A stretch of DNA of 64,000 nucleotides from Sinotaia quadrata (lineage: Eukaryota; Mollusca; Gastropoda; Architaenioglossa; Viviparidae): contig CM054180.1 of the NCBI GenBank assembly GCA_028829895.1, positions 120,169,363-120,233,362 of the forward strand. The letters run 5' to 3'. The notes beneath the pieces were generated by a model. It had not been told where the DNA came from, did not search any database, and saw only the letters and a program-made list of their open reading frames with translations. Below are positions 34,601 through 45,876 of the stretch, one piece after another (within the stretch, counting starts at the first letter, position 1; each line of letters begins with the position of its first letter). The position numbers were made by a program, and so were the translations under genes.

Positions 34601-35187
34601 CGTGTTTGCTGCTAAAAGGCAAATGCCCCGATGTAAACAATAATAAGCTTGCATGCGTCCATGTTCACGTATACAGTATGACGTCACAGATCACGTGACT
34701 ACATACATTGTTGCCCCGATGTAAGCAATAATAAGCTAGCGTGCGTCCGTGTTCACGTATACAACATTACGTCACAGTGCCCGTTGATATACTTGTAATT
34801 TTGCTGTAAAAGTATTTTAATAAACGCTTCTCTAATCAACAGTCTATCGGTAAGTTGATCGGGCCATCTTGATGTCCTCTGTCTCTATGAACATGATTTT
34901 CTTTTATTTTATCTTTTGCATGTCTTTGAACTATCAGCGTCAATGGACTGTGACGCGCGAATACACGATACTGGCAATACAGCCTTCACACTAGCAAACG
35001 TATGTATTACCCACAAGCCTCGTGAAAACTGCCCGTTTGAAAGAAACACTCACTCACCTTTCTTGTGTTTGGGCCAGTCATCTCTCCCAAACCTGATGTC
35101 TTCGAACGGCTTGCCTGCAAGTGCCAGCACCAGCCTGGACACTTCTGCTCTACCCCGGGCGTCAAAATAATACAGCTTGATACTCAT
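31115..35187 (-). CDS. GST-A, sigma-class glutathione S-transferase
   Basis: Five coding exons on the minus strand: 35058-35187, 34193-34285, 33559-33674, 32400-32504 and 31115-31285, all with GT-AG junctions, joining to 615 nt (204 aa, stop TAG). Sigma GSTs are cytosolic dimers that conjugate glutathione to electrophiles; some members isomerise prostaglandin H2, and cephalopod S-crystallins derive from them. Visible: start IKLYYFDARGRAEVSR with catalytic Tyr7; DWPKHKK near 38-43; QAPILEYNG with the cis-proline at 51; AQSVAIATFLAREFG, whose Gln62-Ser63 contact glutathione (the family usually has SQS); the all-alpha domain GLYGKTNLDALRIDEVVQL; and LTLADIVVYDIL, the N-capping box region near 150. 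It ends NRKATDF. It is divergent from GST-B, about 6.3 kb away, and differs most from the other three copies. Confident. Confidence 0.95.
31557..31613. repeat. (GT)n microsatellite in GST-A intron 4
   Basis: Pure GT run of about 55 bp. Confidence 0.97.
32095..32342. repeat. degenerate ~22/44-bp repeats (TTAAGTCAGTATGTTTGTAA)
   Basis: About nine copies of ATTAAGTCAGTATGTTTGTA, some alternating with TATTCAGTCAGTGTG, in GST-A intron 4 about 60 bp from the exon 4 donor. The wider intron (31440-32100) also shows a diffuse GTAAGTAT-like periodicity. Confidence 0.88.
34520..34775. repeat. ~120-bp direct duplication with CRE and E-box motifs in GST-A intron 1
   Basis: A block containing ACGTCACAGATCACGTGACT, GCCCCGATGTAAACAATAAT and GTTCACGTATACA occurs about twice (ACGTCACAGATCACGTG at about 34531 and 34681; the ATGTAARCAATAATAAGCT block at about 34631 and 34721). 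The motifs TGACGTCA and CACGTG are bZIP and bHLH-type sites and are retained in both copies. Confidence 0.8.
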
Positions 35188-35377
35188 GTTTTCTTTCTTT
35201 TTTAAAAAATAATTGTTTTAAAAATTCGATTAAAGAAACAAAAATTAGAAAGGAGTGTTTTCCGTACAATTTCTTATACAGGAATGTTGCCTTAGTTAAC
35301 AGAGCAAGCAGTTCTTCTCTACAAACAAAAAGAAACGAGGTTTTGATCAGATTGAGTCTGAACGAATCAACAAAATT

Positions 35378-35454
35378 GTGACTGAGCCGCTGACGAATTC
35401 TGGAAACAGCCGCGAGAACCGTATGCCCAGGTGAAACGAGCTTGGCAATATATA
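35378..35454 (-). promoter_or_regulatory. candidate GST-A promoter: TATATA and ARE-like core
   Basis: TATATA at 35449-35454, about 265 bp upstream of the GST-A ATG, is a plausible TATA element. GTGACTGAGC at 35378-35387 fits the antioxidant response element core RTGACNNNGC bound by Nrf2/CncC-type factors. It is placed just downstream of the TATA relative to GST-A transcription and on the plus strand. Position and orientation are compatible with but do not prove function. Confidence 0.35.
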
Positions 35455-36449
35455 GATTTTTTTCCCCATAGTACAGCTAGTGTCGTAAATGGGGACAGGG
35501 TCATACCTTGGAAGAGAGGTGCGGACGGGAGTTCTGGGGGGGGGGGTGTAGCTGGGGTGGATTGATTTAAACGCAGAAAAGTTTTGCTTAGTCACGCTGG
35601 AACATTCCATTTTACAGTAGCTTTCAGTCTTCAGGTTAGAGTGGCAGTTATTTGTTTCATGTTTCGTTACGATCAACGCTCTTCTTATTATCGCTAATCT
35701 ACAATGCAGGCTGCACTTGACAATGTACAAAAACAAATTATTCTTTCAAAATAAAAGTGTTGCAAGCATAAGATATATTTTTATGACAATATTTCCAGTG
35801 TGTGTGTGTGTGCGCGCGCGCGCGTGTGCGTGCGTGCGTGCGTGTGTGTGTTTAGGAAGCATATTGACATCATACCGTGCGGCACGTACGCCTTTCATCA
35901 ATAGAAAAGAATATGCAATGACGTAGCAATTCCGTCAGTGGTATAATAATACAGAATGATATTGCAATTTCTAAGGTGCTCGGCCGCACAGCTCATTAGA
36001 AAATGCAGGGCAGCAGTTGCAAAATTCTGCGCACAAAACCGCCAAATCCGCGCACACAGGAAAAGTATTAGAGGGAACGTTGATTGCAAATGTGGCCGGT
36101 ATTTTGGGTTGTAAGTAAAACACTGATGACTAAAACTGAAACACGTTAACATTTTATATTAAGTACATGTAATCTACAGTAAGTTTTTATGAAAATATAC
36201 ATCACAACGGCTTACAATAGTCCACGAAAGCCAGTTCTGCCAATCCAAAAAAAAATATTTAAATGATTTTCTCATTGAGACGATAAGGCCAAACCCCCAA
36301 ACCCTCAACACACGCTGAATGAGTAACAAACAATACAGCAGAGTACGGGTTTGTCCTTGCTTACGCTTTTATTATTATCTTTGAATAATATTTGTCTGCT
36401 TAATCTTTAAAGTAAAGCATTTAATTCTGGGTTTTAAGAAATTCTTTGG

Positions 36450-36491
<42 letters not shown>

Positions 36492-37774
36492 AGAGAGAGA
36501 GAGAAAGAGAAACGAGTGGATGACAGTGCAGTTTAGAAATAGGTTGATATCTTGAGAATGACATTACAGGGCACGAAGTGATGATAATTTCATGTATCCT
36601 AAACTGATAAACTGGTTATACCCACTTATTCACGAAATGTGTCAATTCGGACCTTCACTGCAGAGAAAAAAACTAAAAAACCTTGCCTCCTAACAAAGCG
36701 TGGCGTGTGTGATTTAAAAAGATGTTATGAAAATACTTAAAACCCTAACGTGGCCAAACACACGTCCACCCACAGCGGTGTCACGTGTCATGATTATTTA
36801 CTCTAAATAATATCTAAAACGTCACACAATTACAAACGACTACGACCAGACCCCAATCCCGACCTGACAAAAATACGAGAAAGATAACATTTAATAGGGA
36901 TATAAACACAAATACTCGTGAGATTAGGGATAAAAATAACTTTATAGGAAAAAGCAATGATGGCGTGAAAAAAAAATTACAGGTACGGAACGCGTCTTAA
37001 ATGTATAATAGTTAATGTTCACCATCTCTCTCAGCAATTACTTCCCCTGTGTAAATAGAAATCACTTCTCTTAAGTAACTGAAACTTAAAAACACTGACC
37101 CTGAGTTGGCCAGCATTGTCTACAAGAAATTCCTAGGACTATCAGTCCAAATGCATATCTCTTTGAAAGAACAGATGTTCCCCCACTTGAGAAATGAAAA
37201 TAATAGGAACATGTCTCAGGCCATTATATGGGCCAGTCAAGCAAAATTATATTTTCTCCAGGGATAACAATAGAAAGTAAGGACATGACATACATAAACT
37301 GGCCCAAATTTGAGAACGGATACTGTCAAAAAACACATGTCCCAATTTTGAGGTTTGCGTTGGTAAACAGCGCATTTGGTGCTTCAAAGCATTCAGTTTT
37401 TCTAGTCTACTTCCGCTTCTACTTTAAATTTTACATTCTGCACTCTGCAATGCCATTCTGTATTTGATGTTCTGATTCTACATTTTACATTCTTCCAGAC
37501 ATCAGTTTCATCAAAATCTTCATTAAAGACTTCAATCAAGTGATCGAACTTGCAAAGTGAGATAGGAGTTCTTAACCTTTAATGCTTAGGGACGAGTGGA
37601 AATAAATTAATTAATGATTAATGTTTCTGAGACCTGATTGAGTTCTCTGCCTGCAAATTACAAAGAATTGTACGGCAGATTTAAGTAGTTGCACTGCAAA
37701 TCTCTAAATATCTTCTTAGTAAAGCACTTCAAGGACCCTCAAGGCTCCCTCCTTACGCTGTCTAGATACATGAT

Positions 37775-38047
37775 AGCCAAGCCAATTTTAGTGTACGTTT
37801 GGTCTAAATTAAAGACAAGCCAATTTTAGTGTACGTTTGGTCTAAATTAAAGACAAGCCAATTTTAGTGTACGTTTGGTCTAAATTAAAGACAAGCCAAT
37901 TTTAGTGTACGTTTGGTCTAAATTAAAGACAAGCCAATTTTAGTGTACGTTTGGTCTAAATTAAACACAAGCCAATTTTAGTGTACGTTTGGTCTAAATT
38001 AAAGACAAGTCAATTTTAGTGTACGTTTGGTCTAAATTAAAGACAAG
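37775..38047. repeat. 38-bp minisatellite, seven copies
   Basis: Copies start at 37775, 37813, 37851, 37889, 37927, 37965 and 38003 with AGACAAGCCAATTTTAGTGT. They are nearly identical (AGACAAGTCA and AAACACAAG variants). Confidence 0.96.
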
Positions 38048-39540
38048 TGGCAGTTCCCGTAGTACAACTCTCTCTACATATTTCCCCAAAACATTTATGA
38101 AATTGTTAAGAATTTTTATAAGGCTGACTCAGCATAAAAGACTGCAGCCGTTCCATTGATCGATTTCCGTCCCCATGCCTACCAACGTATTCGATCACAC
38201 AACAAAACCGAACTATTCCGGTTGTCAAGCGTGTCCGGTTAGTTGGGAAAAAATAGTCAGCAGGGACACAGAATCCATAGGCGACAGTTGCCTTGGCAAC
38301 AACTTGCGTCATATTTCACAGTAGAAATATTTGTGTAAATAAAAATAAAGGCATGCACAATATAAGCATGAGAATGTGTACTCCCAGTCCCATCCTGAAC
38401 ACTTAGGTGAAAACGAACGGTTTAAGCTGTTGATTTAGAATAAATATTTTGGGTAAACCTGACGTGAAAACGGCTCCTACTGCAATCCGTTCAGGCACAT
38501 ATACTGTAATATGTACTTCAATTATGCTGCAATATATACGGACAATTATACATTTTAGCCCTAAAGCTAACTCATTATAATTTTATGAATTATGTTTTAT
38601 GTCTGTTTATGTCGTACATCACATCTTTAAAAAGTTGCAGCTAGCATGCATGACTCGGCGAATTTACCTAGAACAGGTCAAGGACGAGGTACGCTTTCTG
38701 AACTGTAGCTCGTGTTGTAGAAATTGGAGTGTCAAAGGGCGACTTTCTTTGCAGTTCAAACGGTTAGACGCATTAGATTTCAGACGCAGTGTTATAGGGG
38801 TACTGGATATGATGTTTGGACTGAACAAAAGACGAGAATTTAAGTCTGAGTGAACAAATGTGTATAGCAAAGGTGGGTTTGCTCACTGACCTAAATACAG
38901 GCCAGTGGTTTTGCCGCCCATGCTTCGATTCATTCACTAGTTCAGCAAGTTTCAGGAATATGATCGATGTGAACATGTACGTTCACGTCAACTCTTGCTC
39001 TTCGTTCAAATACAAGGCTAAATATAACTCAGTGACGTACTATATATGCCAGAAATGTAAATGAAACAAGTTTGTTTGTGCGCGTGTGTCTGTGTGCGTG
39101 CGTGCGCTCTCTCTCTCGCGCGTGTGTGTGTATGTGTGCGTGTGTGGTGTGTGTAGACCTATTGATGTCAGTACATGACTTTTATGATTGTAATGATTTT
39201 TTTCAAGTCAAAAATCGGTGAGCTTTTTCAAACAAACCCCCATCTGAACGCAAAGGCAGACTATTCATTAGTTGGTAACTTGTCTTCTAAAGGATGCTAA
39301 TCTTTGCAGTATATTTTTCCATAACAGGTTTTCTGAATTGTTTCAGATGAGCCTATATGTGTTTATTCTTATTATAATTCAGCATTACTTTTTAATTTTA
39401 TTTTCGATTGTTAACTTTGTTCAGATATTGAAAGATGATTAAATAAAACACAATAACAAATTTGGATGTCATAATAACACCGACTTGTAACGTATGCCAA
39501 TAATGAAGCCATAGAGGAATGACTGTTCTCTCTATACTGT

Positions 39541-39852
39541 ACTGATAGTAACAGTAATATTAATAACTGCAGTCTCTATAATAACAGTAATATTAATAAC
39601 TGCAGTCTCTATAATAACAGTAATATTAATAACTGCAGTCTCTATAATAACAGTAATATTAATAACTGCAGTCTCTATAATAACAGTAATATTAATAACT
39701 GCAGTCTCTATAATAACAGTAATATTAATAACTGCAGTCTCTGTAAAAAAAACCCACACAGTAATATTAATAACTGCAGTCTCTGTAATAACAGTAATAA
39801 ATAACTGCAGTCTCTATAATAACAGTAATATTAATAACTGCAGTCTCCGTAA
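39541..39852. repeat. 33-bp minisatellite, about nine copies
   Basis: Unit contains TAACAGTAATATTAATAACT GCAGTCTC. One copy is interrupted by an AAAAAAAACCCACA insertion at about 39744 and one by a 4-bp deletion. The minus-strand ORF is read-through. Confidence 0.95.
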
Positions 39853-40072
39853 TATAAGTGAAGCATATCGGTGAATTTCAGAAGAAGAAAAAATAAATTT
39901 ATCGACTATACAGAATGGACAAGTGTTATCTTTGGGAAGTTTAAAGTTGGTGTTTTGTTTATATTTTTAATTACATATACATATTGTTACATCCAATACC
40001 AATGTTTTTGCCCTAATTGTCATGGCGGTAATCTGGACACAATGGAACTGATTTGACCAATCGATATTGGCC

Positions 40073-40076
<4 letters not shown>

Positions 40077-40154
<78 letters not shown>
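40077..40154. repeat. (CT)n microsatellite
   Basis: Pure CT run of about 77 bp. A second (CT)n(CA)n tract lies at 40620-40690. Confidence 0.98.
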
Positions 40155-40156
<2 letters not shown>

Positions 40157-40616
40157 CTAGCTATCTAGCTAATTCGGAGTTGTACCAGTAACATCGAATG
40201 GCCTACAGAAAAAATGCACTTAATCTCTAGTCTTAGTGAAATTCAAAATGTTGATGAATCGGTCGAAAGATTTGATCCCTCCTCACTTGCCCACGGCTGA
40301 GTAGCTGTAGTACATTTTTGTTGGAACCATGTTGTAGTCCTACGTTCAGTGACGAATTCCTTCGTTCCTGATGCCCAAATATGGCACCCAAATCTCGAAG
40401 ACCTTAGCAAGCCTAATGTGATCGCTGAGTGTGGTGACTATGGTATGTTTACACACGACGTATTGTTGAAAGCCCGGTCAGTGAGGCTGTCGATCTGTTG
40501 ACATTTCTGACAGCAGAGACTTGCTTTTGGGTTGGTTTTTTTTCTTTTTTCTGTTTCCTTAACCACTGACTAGCACCGGCATTATCTTGCATGCTTTGAA
40601 ACAGCACTGAACCTCA

Positions 40617-40692
<76 letters not shown>

Positions 40693-41272
40693 CGCGCAAA
40701 TATACACACCTTTTACAAATTCCAAAGTTTCTACACAGTGCTGTTGAGGAAAGCTAACCTAACTCAAACCAAACTGTATAATCTCGCACGAACTTAGATT
40801 AATGTATACTAAATCCTGAATGTCAGTGATATGAACATTTATCAGTTATAAACGTCAAACATTCGTGCCTCTTCAGTCAAGTGCTGTAGAGGTATTAAAC
40901 ACATTTCTATAGATCACATAGACTGTGTTCATAAACCCCAACCACACATTTCTAATACAGGTCGATTACAAAATATATTTATAAATGCATCAGTCTCTCT
41001 AAGCGATCACACATACACGTCACTATAAGCGTCATACACACACGTCACTATATATATGTCATATATAGGTAGTGTTTTCTTTTAATAAACGTCATACACA
41101 TATGCGAGTTGTCTTTCTTGACTGAACTCAGTTCCCAAAATGATTCCAACGAAGAGTAGAGATTTACATCAGTGCAAACGTGCCCCACTTTCTACTTTTC
41201 ACATCTCTGTCACAATACGCAACGACATAAAAGCCATTACATCCATCCTCGGACTACCATATCGGTAACTAA

Positions 41273-41280
41273 TATAAATA
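41273..41280 (+). promoter_or_regulatory. candidate TATA box of GST-B
   Basis: TATAAATA about 175 bp upstream of the GST-B ATG, followed by GC-richer sequence suitable for a 5' UTR. The conserved CACGTG/TATA arrangement of GST-C is not seen here. Confidence 0.45.
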
Positions 41281-41453
41281 ATTGCACCACCAGCCGTGTG
41301 CTTCAGTTCATAGTCAACGCGCATACTCAAAAGTGCACGTAAACTTTACCACCGAACTTTCCCAGCGAACGCCATTGGTTGAACTCTGCGACCTTTTCCC
41401 TCGGCGATTCGATATCTGTTTCAGTTTCGCCTTTACTGCAGCCCTAAAACATC

Positions 41454-44400
41454 ATGGCGAACATAAAGCTTTGCTATTTTGATTCACGAGGGTTTGCCGA
41501 GGTCTCTCGGTTAATCCTGGCTCTAGCAGGCAAAGAGTATGAAGATGTACGTTGGTCTAGAGAGGACTGGCCGAAGTACAAACCAGGTAAGGATGGATTA
41601 CCGTTTTATTTGTTTGTTAAGACGACTTCATTTGTTTTTTTTTCTCTTTGAGGAAAATCGCTGAGTCATTCTGATAAAACAAATCTAGGGAAGAAGTTAG
41701 TGAGTAAGGAGACAAAATTTCTTTAAGGGTTTAGTGACGTGGTTGCTTTCAACCGGCATGTTCTGCCGATACACTTTCTTTGGAAACAATTTCTCATAGA
41801 ATTAAGCAGATTTACAACACGGCTAGGTTATCCCTTCAAACTTTCGGTTGCTAAAACAAGCCCAGCCTTACCAAGGCAACTAATTTCTGAGGTTGAAAAC
41901 TGACTATTGTTTTCTATGTTAATACAAATTACTCATATTTACATAATGTACGTTGTTCTTTCTCCGTTTCCATCCATCTATTCACACATCCATTCATACA
42001 TACTTTAATTTGTCTGTTTGTTTGGCTATACCCTTTTGTACTTAACTAGTTTAATTATTTAATTTTATTTATTCATTTTAAGATGCACCATTCGGCCAGG
42101 GTCCTTATTTGGAGTATAATGGCAAGAAACATGGCCAGAGTGTTGCCATAGCGACATTTCTAGCGCGTGAATTTGGTGAGTTTCAATTTGCATTACATTT
42201 CTATAGTAACTGTATGTCAGAGATGTGAAACTTACATTTGGAATGATATGAATCTTAGTGTCTGTCGTGTGTTTAATAAAGTTATCGGATAAAAACGATA
42301 TTATGGATGCGTACTCGTGTACACAGACGTGTGTACATCTCAATATGTATACTGATAATACTTTTAAAAAAAATACTTTGCAATTGTGCATAAACTCCAT
42401 TTGAGAATTAGATAAATTGTAATGACACGTCCCACAGGACAACACACGTGAACACATTTCCACGCACCGGAAAGGTACGCACATAGCACACGAGCAAACA
42501 CACCCGTGAATGTAAGAATAGTAATGGTAAGTTCATTGTGTTACAGGTTGGGTAGGCATCATAAGAAAATAAAATACGACTCAGCCACTGGTGATAATGA
42601 TCAAGCTATGTGTTAAGAAATCATCACATTTAAACCTGTTTTCTGACTTATATAATTTAACTACATTTATTCAGGTCTGTACGGAAAAACAAATCTAGAT
42701 GGGTTACGGATCGATGAAGTTGTGCAGTTGGTCAAAGACATCCACCAGATAGGGATGAAATTTGCACACGAACAGGATGAAATCAAGAAGGTATGTATCT
42801 TTTACAGTAATTTATGATCAACTTTAACTATTAAAAAAATACTAATTAAGGAGAACAGAGCATATATCCATATGAAAATGGAATTTTAATTTGTGTAAAA
42901 GTATTTCTTATTAAAGCACATCTCATTTGATGATTGGCTAATTGTCTAGTTTGTTTTGCGAAATTTAAGACCATAGCTTAAAGACGGGAGGGGAGGGGTT
43001 TTCTGCCTTAGTTATAACGTCACATTACCGGTGTTCGCTTTCTGCAAGGGGCAGTAACTTTTTATAAGTACAGCCCATGTGCGTGCACATTGACTCCTTG
43101 CAACCAGTCGATCGATAGCGTGACCTGATTTCAATCAATTACCCCAGTCCTTCGACTTGTCGCTGAAAACTGCGCGTTATAAAGTCGTCAAATATAATTC
43201 TGAATGTAATTATGATTACGATTACTGGCAGGCTAAATGTCATGTCATGTCATGAATTGAAAGAATGAAGTAGGACCACCTAGTTTGACTGACTGATTTA
43301 TTTATGTATTTACCGCCTACTGACAACCTTCGCTTATTTCAAGAACGAGAGCTAAAGCAAAATGAAGTTTGAAGTTGAAAACATTGAATGTAAAATGAAT
43401 GCGGGCAGTAATGTTGAAAACATTGAATGTAAAATGAATGCGGGCAGTAATGTTGAAAACATTGAATGTAAATTGAATGCGGGCAGTAATGTTGAAAACA
43501 TTGAATGTAAAATGAATGCGGGCAGTAATGAACGAGTCGAAGCATGTTTCTAAGGGACTTTTTTGTGTGTGACTGATTAGATAAAAGTTTTTTAAAAAAT
43601 CAGAAAGGGCACGAGTATGGACTTTTCATGACTGATAGCTGGGTTTGAAAACATATTTGCTTGACAGTAGAGTCATGCATCGAATCAGATTAATTTTGCA
43701 CTCGCTTGCAGTAACTTGCGCATATCCTAAGAAGGTGATAGTTATTTCCCTTTACTAACTTGCAGGCTGAACAGGAGAAGAAGTTTGGAGAGGAAGATCT
43801 GCCCAAGTATTTTGGTTTCTTCCAACGGCTTTTGCAGGAGAGTGGCACTGGTCTGTTTGTGGGAGAAGAGGTATATTTTATTAATGGTAGAAAAATTAAG
43901 CATTTACGAAAACAAGACAATCACCAAGCATATTCTTCTCTACCATTTCCCATTTCCATATTAAAAAAATAATTTGATATCCTTCTTATTAACAAATTTT
44001 GTCACAGCCAACATTTATACCTGAAGAATGTACAAACAAAACTCAATTAAAATACTGATCAGACGTTACAAGAGCTTGTGAAGCATTTATTAATCTGAAT
44101 AATAATTATTCACTCAGTACAATAAATCCTCAGTCAATACATCTCTCCATGAATCCAGTCAATTCAGAAAAGGGCAAATGAATGAATCAGTTATTTAGTC
44201 AGTCAGTCAGTTACAATATTTTTCAGTTAGTTATAAACGCCAAGTTTCTTGATGACGACAAATGCACCGTTCGTTTTTTCTCTTTGATGGAAGAACAATG
44301 TTATGCAACTGCATCTATCTGCCTGTCACATAACACGTTACGAGATGGAAACAAAAACATTTTTCGTTTTCTTTCCTTGGTTGTGTAGACTAAATAGTGC

Positions 44401-45849
44401 AAATACATTTGTCTGCCTGCCACTTAACAAGTTACTTGATGACAACAAATGCAGCTTTCGTTTTCTGTCCTTTGATGTGTAAAAAGTGTGCTGAAACTAC
44501 ACCTATCTGCCTAACACATAGCGCGTACTTGTTAATTATGCGATAGTCAGATTCTTAATCACATGCATGTATTGCCATATCTATCACTTTTTAATCACTA
44601 AACATCGACCTCTCTGTAAATATGCACCTGGCACTGAGATATTTCTCCCTTTGTTTAGTAGTATAGAACTTCTCTCTCGTCCATTGTTTGTAAACATAGA
44701 TATGCCTCATTTGTATGTCTTATTTTCTTTTGGAAATATAGAACTTTGTACTGTCTCTTTATAATCATAGGACTGTCTTGAGTACTATCTCTCTGTAATT
44801 ATAGGACTGTCTGAGTGCTATCTTTCTGTTTGCAATCGTGGACCTGTCTTAGTAATATTTCTCACTTTGTTTATAAGCATAGATCTGTCGTACTGACATC
44901 TCTCTCTCTCTCTCTCTGTTTATAAACACAGACCAATCTTGGTAATATTTCTCACTCTGACTATTGACATTGTCTATCATCTCGCGTTGTGTCTAAATAT
45001 AAACATGTCATTGTGGTATCTCTCACTGTGTTCATAAACATAGACCTGTTCTAGTAATATATCGCACGTTCTTTGTAAACACACCCCAGTCACAGTAATG
45101 TCTCTCATGTTTTGTACACACAGCTGTCTTGTGAAACTATCTCTGACATTTTTATAAGCACACACCTGTAAGTACTTACCTTCGCAGTTTGTCAACACAG
45201 ACCAGTCATAGTAATATCAGTCTCTCATTTTGTGAACACAGACCAGTCATAGTAATATCAGCCACTCGTTATGTGAACACAGAACAGTCATTGTAATATC
45301 AGTCACTCATTTTGTGATCAAAGACCAGTCATAGTAATATCACTCACTCATTTTGTGAAGACAGACCAGTCATTGTAATATCAGTCACTCGTTTTGTGAA
45401 CACAGACAATTCATTGTAATATCTGTATCTCGTTTTATAAACAGAGCTCCGTTGTACTTTTTATCTCTGACATTTAAAAAAATTTTTTTTTTTTAATAAC
45501 CCCGGACGTGTTGTACTCAGGTCTTTTGAACACTCACTTGACATAATGTAGCCTTCACCTATTTTATTTAAATGTCTTTCTATGATCGCTTACTTCTCTT
45601 AATTTAATTTAAAACTTAATTTAACAGTATCTTTACTTTTACCCCTCAATTAACTCCCATCCCTTTCTGAAATCTTTACAGCTCACACTTGCCGACATCT
45701 ATGTGTACGACATCATGTTCCAACTGAACAAAGTGAAGAACTACGACGCTGCATCAAAATTCCCAGAACTGAAGACACTTAAGGACAAGGTGGAATCGAA
45801 CCCCAACCTCAAGAAATATCTTGAAACCAGGAAAGACACACCCATGTGA
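41454..45849 (+). CDS. GST-B, sigma-class glutathione S-transferase
   Basis: Coding exons 41454-41586, 42083-42175, 42675-42790, 43766-43870 and 45682-45849; GT-AG junctions; 615 nt, 204 aa, stop TGA. Same reaction and fold as described for GST-A. Visible: IKLCYFDSRGFAEVSR with Tyr8; EDWPKYKP; QGPYLEYNG with cis-Pro52; GQSVAIATFLAREFG with Gln63-Ser64; GLYGKTNLDGLRIDEVVQL; LPKYFGFFQRLLQESGTG; LTLADIYVYDIMFQL; C-terminal RKDTPM, shared with GST-C. The start ATG sits in CATCATGGCG and gives the family N-terminus. AATAAA at 45871-45876, only 22 bp past the stop, is a good poly(A) signal. First of three plus-strand tandem copies. Intron 3 holds a 39-bp minisatellite. Confident. Confidence 0.96.
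43372..43532. repeat. 39-bp minisatellite, four copies, in GST-B intron 3
   Basis: Unit contains GTTGAAAACATTGAATGTAA and ATGCGGGCAGTAAT; copies nearly identical. Length divisible by three makes ORFs on both strands that are not genes. Confidence 0.96.
45185..45430. repeat. ~41-bp minisatellite in GST-B intron 4
   Basis: About six copies of ACACAGACCAGTCATAGTAA then TATCAGTCACTCATTTTGTG. Older relatives (AAACATAGACCTGTC ... TATCTCTC) extend diffusely back to about 44760. Confidence 0.92.
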
Positions 45850-45870
45850 TTGTTGAAAAAACAATATTGT

Positions 45871-45876
45871 AATAAA
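45871..45876 (+). promoter_or_regulatory. polyadenylation signal AATAAA of GST-B
   Basis: AATAAA 22 bp downstream of the stop codon. Confidence 0.65.

Larger units (their letters stand above)
35188..41250. other. intergenic between divergent GST-A and GST-B
   Basis: No supported exon. Contents: promoter of GST-A at the left; GT/GC tract at 35801-35851; (GT)n(GA)n at 36453-36505; 38-bp and 33-bp minisatellites (separate entries); (CT)n tracts at 40077-40154 and 40620-40690; and an unexplained segment at about 38600-39060 open in more than one frame on both strands (for instance LEQVKDEVRFLNC on plus) with no recognised domain. Confidence 0.5.

Noticed and set aside
41587..41651. Continuation of GST-B exon 1 into its ORF tail
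   Set aside because: A strong GTAAGG donor lies at 41587 and the family continues at the exon 2 acceptor at 42083.
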